A DNA stretch of 12,454 nt from Candidatus Zixiibacteriota bacterium (GTDB lineage Bacteria > Zixibacteria > MSB-5A5 > GN15 > FEB-12): assembly GCA_030642845.1 (NCBI GenBank), contig DAOWMZ010000021.1, forward strand, positions 1 to 12,454, given 5' to 3'. Below are positions 8,304-12,454 of this stretch, piece after piece (position 1 is the stretch's first letter; each line of letters starts with the position of its first letter). Under the pieces are notes generated by a model. The model saw only the letters and a program-made list of their open reading frames with translations. It was not told the DNA's origin and ran no database searches. A program made the position numbers and the translations under genes.

Positions 8304-9062
8304 GTGGTTAAACAAACAATCTTCGTAACTCTCAATGCAATTGTAGCATTTGCAATTGGTTTTGGAATGTGGTACGGGGTATTCAGAACTTCAGAGAATC
8401 CAATCGTTCACTCCATTTATCAGGGCGGTCCCCTGGTAGTACTGCTTATCATGATGTTTATTATGTGTTGGGTATTTATTATTGAGAGATATGTATCTCT
8501 TTATAAAGTTGCCAAGGGCAAAAGCTCGGTTCAGGTTTTCTTCAAAAAACTTGTTACCTTGATTCAGAATGACGATTTAGATGGTGCTCTGGCTGCCTGT
8601 GATAAACAGCGTGGTACAACAGCCAACGTTTTACGTGCTGGCATTGATCGTTATCGTGAAGTAAAAGACTCTGACCATTACAACCCGGAAAAGAGAATCA
8701 CTCTGACTCAGACTGCCATTGAAGAAGCCAATGCTCTTGAAGGTCCATTGCTTGAACGCAACCTTATTGCTTTATCAACCATTGCCTCTATTGCTACTAT
8801 GGTAGGTCTATTGGGAACTACTATTGGTATGATTCGAGCCTTTGCTGCTACTGGTAATGTTGAAGGTGGTGTTATTGATGCTACCGCACTCGCAACCGGT
8901 ATTTCCGAAGCTCTGGTAAATACTGCCGGTGGTCTTCTTTCCGGTATTCTTGGTATTTTCTATTATAACTTTTTCGTTAACAAAGTTGATGCTTTTAACT
9001 ATACAACAGATGAAGCTACTTTCGAAGTAATTCAGATTCTGAAAGCAAAACAGGGAATATAA
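8304..9062 (+). CDS. exbB: ExbB/TolQ/MotA-family proton channel subunit
   Basis: Inner-membrane subunit that forms, with ExbD, the proton-driven motor for TonB (252 residues, as expected). The GTG start is fixed by GGAGG at 8290-8294, 9 bases upstream. Hydrophobic helices lie at about 7-25, 43-60, 155-175 and 203-225. The family signature includes the E61-R62 pair at the end of the second helix, GLLGTTIGMIRAF (168-180) and ATGISEALVNTAGGLLSGI (197-215), whose small and Thr residues line the pentameric pore. The extra N-terminal helix before residue 40 is common in Bacteroidota-like ExbB. MotA and TolQ share the fold. The two ExbDs and TonB immediately downstream make ExbB the better name. The stop is 3 bases before exbD. 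Confidence 0.95.
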   Translation: MVKQTIFVTLNAIVAFAIGFGMWYGVFRTSENPIVHSIYQGGPLVVLLIMMFIMCWVFIIERYVSLYKVAKGKSSVQVFFKKLVTLIQNDDLDGALAACDKQRGTTANVLRAGIDRYREVKDSDHYNPEKRITLTQTAIEEANALEGPLLERNLIALSTIASIATMVGLLGTTIGMIRAFAATGNVEGGVIDATALATGISEALVNTAGGLLSGILGIFYYNFFVNKVDAFNYTTDEATFEVIQILKAKQGI

Positions 9063-9065
9063 GAT

Positions 9066-9536
9066 ATGTCAGGAAAGAAACGGCGAGTAGCAATCCGAAT
9101 CGATATGACGCCGATGGTGGATATCGCCTTTCTCTTATTAATTTTCTATATGGCGACTACCACGTTTAAACCACCAGAGGCACGCGCAGTTGAACTGCCT
9201 TCCTCGCATTCAATGATTGAATTACCGGGTAAGGATATTATTAATATCACAGTCACTAAGTATGACTCCATATATGTTGATTATATCCAGATTGTAAAAA
9301 TCGAGATTGAAGGCAGAGAAGTTGAGACAACAGCAAGAATTGTTCGTACATGCGACAAATGGAATGTCTCTGAGGAAATAAATAGAGCTCGTGGAAAGAA
9401 TTTCCGAGCATTGATTGTAATCAAGGCAGACAAGCGAGCATCGTTCGGAATTATGGATGATGTAATGTCATCTATGCAGAAGAATAATTTACAACGATTT
9501 CTGATTATTACTGATCAGGAAATTGATGAAGCTTGA
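9066..9536 (+). CDS. exbD: ExbD/TolR-family proton channel subunit, first copy
   Basis: A single-span inner-membrane protein (156 residues) that pairs with ExbB. A short basic cytoplasmic tail (GKKRRVAIRI) leads to the invariant RIDMTPMVDIAFLLLIFYM segment, where Asp19 is the protonatable residue in the pore. The periplasmic domain ends in the typical VIKADKRASFGIMDDVMSSMQ (about 118-138) strand-helix unit. It carries an insert of about 25 residues (75-100) with one Cys (96). The gap to exbB is 3 bases, and a purine-rich AGGGA inside the exbB end serves as ribosome site. The N-terminal 19-residue core is identical to the next gene's, so the pair arose by duplication or forms a heteromeric ExbD dimer. 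Confidence 0.95.
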   Translation: MSGKKRRVAIRIDMTPMVDIAFLLLIFYMATTTFKPPEARAVELPSSHSMIELPGKDIINITVTKYDSIYVDYIQIVKIEIEGREVETTARIVRTCDKWNVSEEINRARGKNFRALIVIKADKRASFGIMDDVMSSMQKNNLQRFLIITDQEIDEA

Positions 9537-9585
9537 TGAAATAATAATGTATAACGCTAATCCGAGAGGAGAGTGATAATAATCC

Positions 9586-10236
9586 ATGGCCGGTGATGTT
9601 GTAGAACGCCAAAAAAAGGGCGGGAAAAAAGGTTTACGGCGACCAAAACGAAGAATATCAATTCGTATTGATATGACTCCGATGGTAGATATCGCTTTTC
9701 TTCTTTTAATTTTTTATATGGTCTCGACTGTGTTTTCTATGCCGCAAGCAATGGAAATCAATCTTCCCCCGATAGATGATGTAGAAGTCGAAGTCAAAGA
9801 ATCCAATCTGATTACCATTCGTGTCAGCGATGATGGTTTTTACTGGTGGAATTTAAAGACTCCAACCCCTGACAATCTTCCACATCTATTGCCACCTGAT
9901 CCGAATCGTCCTGATACTGTTGCTTACCAATTATATTCTGATACTCTAAGGGGACTTTTGAAAGAACAAAACCAGAATAACAGCAAGTTAAATACACTGG
10001 TTTTAATACATCGTGATGCCAGCTATGCGGATATGGTTAATATCCTTGATGAAATAGATCTGATTGAAAGATCTTGGAATCAATACACGGCTAACCGATT
10101 GAATAAGAAAGTCAAAGACCTAAACAAAGAAGAAAAGTTCTCATATCGATATGCTATTGGTGAATGGAACCCTCGCGATGACAAAATTATTGATGCGGCA
10201 CGAGCTGCTGTTTCAGTAGAAGGAGGGCTGCCATAA
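9586..10236 (+). CDS. exbD: ExbD/TolR-family subunit, second copy with a C-terminal extension
   Basis: A protein of 216 residues, longer than usual for ExbD (about 130-150). A long basic N-tail (Lys/Arg-rich, 8-28) precedes the conserved span, with the pore Asp at residue 35. The periplasmic fold runs to about 163 (VLIHRDASYADMVNILDEID at 139-158). A polar extension (164-216), including FSYRYAIGEWNPRDDK, has no counterpart in the first ExbD. A linker of about 40 residues (83-125), Pro/Asn-rich, also interrupts the usual domain. The GAGGAGAG upstream is about 14 bases from the ATG, longer than ideal. A ten-codon ORF (9547-9576) ends 9 bases before the start and could couple translation. The stop overlaps the tonB start by one base (TAATG). 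Confidence 0.93.
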   Translation: MAGDVVERQKKGGKKGLRRPKRRISIRIDMTPMVDIAFLLLIFYMVSTVFSMPQAMEINLPPIDDVEVEVKESNLITIRVSDDGFYWWNLKTPTPDNLPHLLPPDPNRPDTVAYQLYSDTLRGLLKEQNQNNSKLNTLVLIHRDASYADMVNILDEIDLIERSWNQYTANRLNKKVKDLNKEEKFSYRYAIGEWNPRDDKIIDAARAAVSVEGGLP

Positions 10237-10967
10237 TGGAAATGAATAGTAGTGCCCTGTATTCTCCGTATGGAGCATATGAATTAAAATCAAAATACCA
10301 GCGTAATTTTTTAATTGGTACTTTAAGTACCCTGGGTTTTGTTCTTTTAATTCTTTCAGTTTTCTGGATCATTGCCGCTATTCCGGGTGATGATGATTTT
10401 GTTGCTCCATCAGTAGTTATTAAAACAGTTGCCGATCTGGGACCACCCCCGACAATTGCTAAAGCAAAACCTCAACTTCAGGTAGCCCAGCCAAATGTGG
10501 CAGCACCTAAAGTCGGTATCCCCAAACCGGTGGCCGATGATGAAGTAATGGATGATGATGTTGTTTTGGCAACCAGAGAGGAACTGGCCGAAATCGTTGC
10601 ACCTGATATTACTGCAGGTACTGAAGGTGCTGATATTATCGTTGATATTCAGGATGACGATTATATGCCGGCTCCTGGTGAATTTGTTGCAGTTGAGATT
10701 TATCCTGAAATGATTCATGAAGTCAAACCGACATACCCGCGCCTGGCGGAACAGGCTGGTATTACCGGCAGAGTTTATGTTACGGCTTTGGTTGATGAAA
10801 ACGGTAATGTAATCAAAGCTCAGGTAGGTAAGTCCTCAGGTACAGAATCTCTTGACGAAGAAGCAGTAAAAGCAGCTTTCAAAAACAAATTCAAACCGGG
10901 AATTCAGAACGGTCGCCCCATCAAGGTATGGGTGACTTATAAAGTCGATTTTGTTTTAGATAATTAA
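10236..10967 (+). CDS. tonB: TonB-family energy transducer, first of three
   Basis: Transmits motor energy to outer-membrane receptors (243 residues). The start overlaps the exbD stop by one base and has AGGAGG 9 bases upstream. A cytoplasmic segment with YGAYELKSKYQRN (12-24) leads to a single helix (about 26-49). A Pro/Ala/Lys periplasmic linker (60-150, e.g. GPPPTIAKAKPQ) contains acidic runs (DDEVMDDD). The TonB_C domain covers 158-243, with YPRLAEQAGITGRVYVTALV (167-186), DENGNV, the KSSGTESLDEEA stretch and FKPGIQNGRPIKVWV. The FKPG variant replaces the common FxPA. Its place at the end of the exbB-exbD-exbD operon makes it the cognate TonB. A strong terminator follows directly. Confidence 0.95.
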   Translation: MEMNSSALYSPYGAYELKSKYQRNFLIGTLSTLGFVLLILSVFWIIAAIPGDDDFVAPSVVIKTVADLGPPPTIAKAKPQLQVAQPNVAAPKVGIPKPVADDEVMDDDVVLATREELAEIVAPDITAGTEGADIIVDIQDDDYMPAPGEFVAVEIYPEMIHEVKPTYPRLAEQAGITGRVYVTALVDENGNVIKAQVGKSSGTESLDEEAVKAAFKNKFKPGIQNGRPIKVWVTYKVDFVLDN

Positions 10968-10983
10968 GCTTTTTAATGTATAT

Positions 10984-11014
10984 AAAACCCTCTGATTATT
11001 CAGAGGGTTTTTTT
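10984..11014 (+). terminator. Rho-independent terminator after the first tonB
   Basis: Ten-base perfect inverted repeat: AAACCCTCTG (10985-10994), loop ATTATT, CAGAGGGTTT (11001-11010), with seven T's from 11008. It lies 17 bases after the tonB stop, closing the operon. Confidence 0.95.
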
Positions 11015-11062
11015 ATGTTTATAATTGAGCATTTCGCTCTGTTTATTCGTTTATATATTAAC

Positions 11063-11182
11063 CCCTCCATCGAAAATGGCTTTCTGCCTGAATATATTAT
11101 TCCAAGAAACCCGATTTATTGGAAGAAATCATTGAAATCATGGTATTTAGAATTAAGGAGTATTGAAGAAATAAATGGAGGG
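11063..11182 (+). promoter_or_regulatory. Possible structured leader that masks the ribosome site of the second tonB
   Basis: CCCTCCAT (11063-11070) is a perfect complement of ATGGAGGG (11175-11182), which contains the Shine-Dalgarno of the tonB at 11191. Between them a local hairpin TTCCAA (11100-11105)/TTGGAA (11119-11124) can form. If transcribed as a leader, the long-range pairing would hide the ribosome site. I see no convincing promoter between the terminator and this point, only AT-rich TTTATATATT at 11050-11059. Confidence 0.4.
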
Positions 11183-11190
11183 AGAAAATA

Positions 11191-11955
11191 ATGCTTATAA
11201 ACAAAAATAACTCATATATTATGCCTTATGGAGCTTTTGAACTCAAGGCGACCTATCAAAGAAATATGCTGATTGGAATGGGGGGTGTTATTACTATAGT
11301 ATTCACAATATTACTAACTGTCGTTTTATATTCAATCTTTAATCCAACAGTTAAAATAAAGATTGATCCTGAAACAATAATCGATGGGGGAGTATTTTCT
11401 ATTCCACCATTAACATATATTCTTCAGAAAACTCCTGATATAAACCCAGGCGGTAATAGAAAAGAAATTGTTAATAAGGCTGTTATACCTGTTCCGGTTG
11501 CAGATTCTTTGTTTTATGATGATAATTCCTTTATTGCCACAATAGATGAAAAAGCATTATTGGTTGGTTCAGGAAATGAACCGTCCACAGGTGATGAATT
11601 AAATCTTGGGTTTGGAGTAGGCGAGGGTGTAGGATACTATAAAATCGGTGAAGAGATCACTCCGACAACATTTGTGAAAGTTGAACAACCTCCGGTAATG
11701 ATTCAGGAATATATCCCTAAATATCCTCGGTTGTGTGAAATAGCCGGTATCACAGGAACTGTCTGGATCTGGGCACTGGTTGATGAAAATGGAAAAGTTA
11801 TTAATGCTGAAGTTGTGAAATCATCTGGGACGCCAGCTTTAGACGAAGCAGCCCTTGAAGCGGCTTATAAAAATTTATTCAAACCGGGTATCCAAAATAA
11901 AAGGGCTATCAAAGTCGGTGTTACATATAAAGTCGAATTTGTTCTGGATAATTGA
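11191..11955 (+). CDS. TonB-family energy transducer, second of three
   Basis: This 254-residue paralogue of the preceding tonB starts at an ATG with GGAGGGAG 6-9 bases upstream. It keeps the N-terminal cytoplasmic motif YGAFELKATYQRNMLIG (13-29), one helix (about 29-50), a shorter, less Pro-rich linker with a Gly-rich stretch (GFGVGEGVG, 140-148), and a TonB_C domain (about 168-254). The C-domain closely matches the first copy: KYPRLCEIAGITG, ALVDENGKVINAEVVKSSGT, LFKPGIQNKRAIKVGVTYKV and an identical VLDN end. It differs in its linker and in a Cys (182). No exbB or exbD accompanies it, so it probably uses the neighbouring motor, or one elsewhere, for a different receptor set. Codon use is more AT-rich than in the first copy. 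Confidence 0.92.
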   Translation: MLINKNNSYIMPYGAFELKATYQRNMLIGMGGVITIVFTILLTVVLYSIFNPTVKIKIDPETIIDGGVFSIPPLTYILQKTPDINPGGNRKEIVNKAVIPVPVADSLFYDDNSFIATIDEKALLVGSGNEPSTGDELNLGFGVGEGVGYYKIGEEITPTTFVKVEQPPVMIQEYIPKYPRLCEIAGITGTVWIWALVDENGKVINAEVVKSSGTPALDEAALEAAYKNLFKPGIQNKRAIKVGVTYKVEFVLDN

Positions 11956-12008
11956 CACATGAAGATAAAAATTAGATCTCAAATTGTAAATATATGAAAT
12001 ATTATTTC

Positions 12009-12111
12009 TTTTTTCCCGATTCTTTTGAATCAAATGCAGGGGTATTGCGTATGTATAGGAAAGGGATTGATGATGCGCACTCAATCTGATAATTGAAGAG
12101 TCGGGAAAGGA
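12009..12111 (+). ncRNA. Candidate cis-regulatory RNA leader of the third tonB
   Basis: Bases 12009-12025 can pair with 12095-12111 in 17 contiguous pairs (13 Watson-Crick and 4 G-U), enclosing about 69 bases. The 3' arm contains the whole AAAGGA ribosome site (12106-12111) of the gene at 12120. Inside, GATTGA (12065-12070)/TCAATC (12081-12086) forms a hairpin whose loop ATGCGC (12074-12079) can pair with GCGTAT (12047-12052) as a pseudoknot. A competing hairpin GATTC-TTTT-GAATC (12018-12031) would open the long stem. Two exclusive structures and a masked ribosome site resemble a riboswitch-type or thermosensor-type switch. I cannot match it to a known class. All pairing was found by eye. Confidence 0.4.
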
Positions 12112-12119
12112 ATGAAATA

Positions 12120-12454
12120 ATGTATAATAATATAAATAATCGTCAAAAAACAGAGGTTATCAATTCCGGAAAGTTTATATATTCAGTTGTATTGATAATT
12201 GCTGCTGCATTTATAACGCTTTTTATTCTGAGTGCTATTCCATCATATGGAACGGATACTATCTCAAATTCTACAAAGGTAAAATCTGATAAAAAAGATA
12301 GTCTGCCTGGTATGAATGAATTCATCCCGGTTGATTCCGAACCGGTTATTATCTACAAACATCCACCGGAGTATCCTAAGATTGCTGAGAATGCCGGAAT
12401 TAGTGGCTCTGTATATATTAAAGCCCTGGTTAATAAAAAAGGGGAGATTTTGCA
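12120..12454 (+). CDS. TonB-family protein, third of three, C-terminus beyond the window
   Basis: The first 111 codons are present and open to the edge. A short polar N-terminus (MYNNINNRQKTEVINSGKF) precedes one helix (about 19-40). The periplasmic linker is only about 35 residues (Ser/Lys/Asp-rich). The TonB_C start is IIYKHPPEYPKIAENAGISG (77-96), then SVYIKALVNKKGEI, aligning with YPRL-AGITG-ALVDENG of the two upstream paralogues. It lacks the YGAxELKxxYQRN motif shared by those two, so it may contact the motor differently or be a divergent family member. AAAGGA lies 8 bases before the ATG. The start overlaps the stop of a two-codon ATGAAATAA by one base. Confidence 0.85.
   Translation, partial: MYNNINNRQKTEVINSGKFIYSVVLIIAAAFITLFILSAIPSYGTDTISNSTKVKSDKKDSLPGMNEFIPVDSEPVIIYKHPPEYPKIAENAGISGSVYIKALVNKKGEIL

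Noticed and set aside
10976..11191. 71-codon open frame between the first and second tonB
   Set aside because: It runs straight through the terminator, neither its first ATG nor the ATG at 11015 has a ribosome site, and the product resembles nothing I know. Its stop overlapping the tonB start is probably chance.
11952..11957. Perfect TTGACA overlapping the stop of the second tonB
   Set aside because: No acceptable -10 lies at 16-18 bases, so I do not call a promoter for the third tonB here.
12009..12111. Assignment of the tonB leader to the cyclic-di-GMP, fluoride or cobalamin riboswitch classes
   Set aside because: I looked for their conserved cores (GEMM-type AGGGCAAACC, the fluoride 5' GGCGAUGG, and the cobalamin B12 box) and found none, so it is left as an unassigned structure.

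Overview
The window is AT-rich (roughly 37% GC by eye) and comes from a diderm bacterium. It encodes ExbB/ExbD/TonB energy-transduction proteins and a signal-peptide-bearing TPR protein, which only make sense with an outer membrane. The order exbB-exbD-exbD-tonB, with a large secreted TPR protein upstream, resembles arrangements in Bacteroidota and other lineages of the FCB superphylum (Zixibacteria, Marinimicrobia, Cloacimonadota and similar). This placement is an inference from layout and style, not an identification.

Left part (1-3471, minus strand): a cytosolic S9-family acylaminoacyl-peptidase-like enzyme runs off the left edge. Behind it in transcription order comes a Wzx/MATE-like polysaccharide flippase. 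The two are codirectional, with a gap of about 75 bases, and may be cotranscribed. Their promoter region is shared, divergently, with the next gene.

Middle (3628-5228, plus strand): a secreted 367-residue protein has no recognised name. I read it as three degenerate TonB C-terminal-like repeats. It is followed by a gene-poor stretch and a 67-residue protein with two membrane helices.

Right part (5249-10967, plus strand): a compact operon with a good sigma-70-type promoter encodes, in order, a periplasmic TPR protein (TTG start), an unrecognised four-helix membrane protein, ExbB (GTG start), ExbD, a second ExbD with a C-terminal extension, and TonB. It ends at a textbook rho-independent terminator at 10984-11014. 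ExbB with the ExbDs should form a proton-driven inner-membrane motor that energises TonB. The TPR and four-helix proteins look like dedicated accessory parts.

Far right (11191-12454): two more tonB-like genes follow the terminator, the last cut by the window edge. Neither has its own exbB or exbD here, so they probably share the motor or use another. Each has an upstream segment complementary to its own Shine-Dalgarno region: 8 perfect pairs for the second tonB and 17 contiguous pairs (including G-U) for the third. This suggests translational control by RNA structure. The window therefore holds four TonB-C-like genes in 9 kb around one motor. The best candidates for something undescribed are the tonB leaders, the triple TonB-C-like secreted protein, and the TPR plus four-helix accessory pair.
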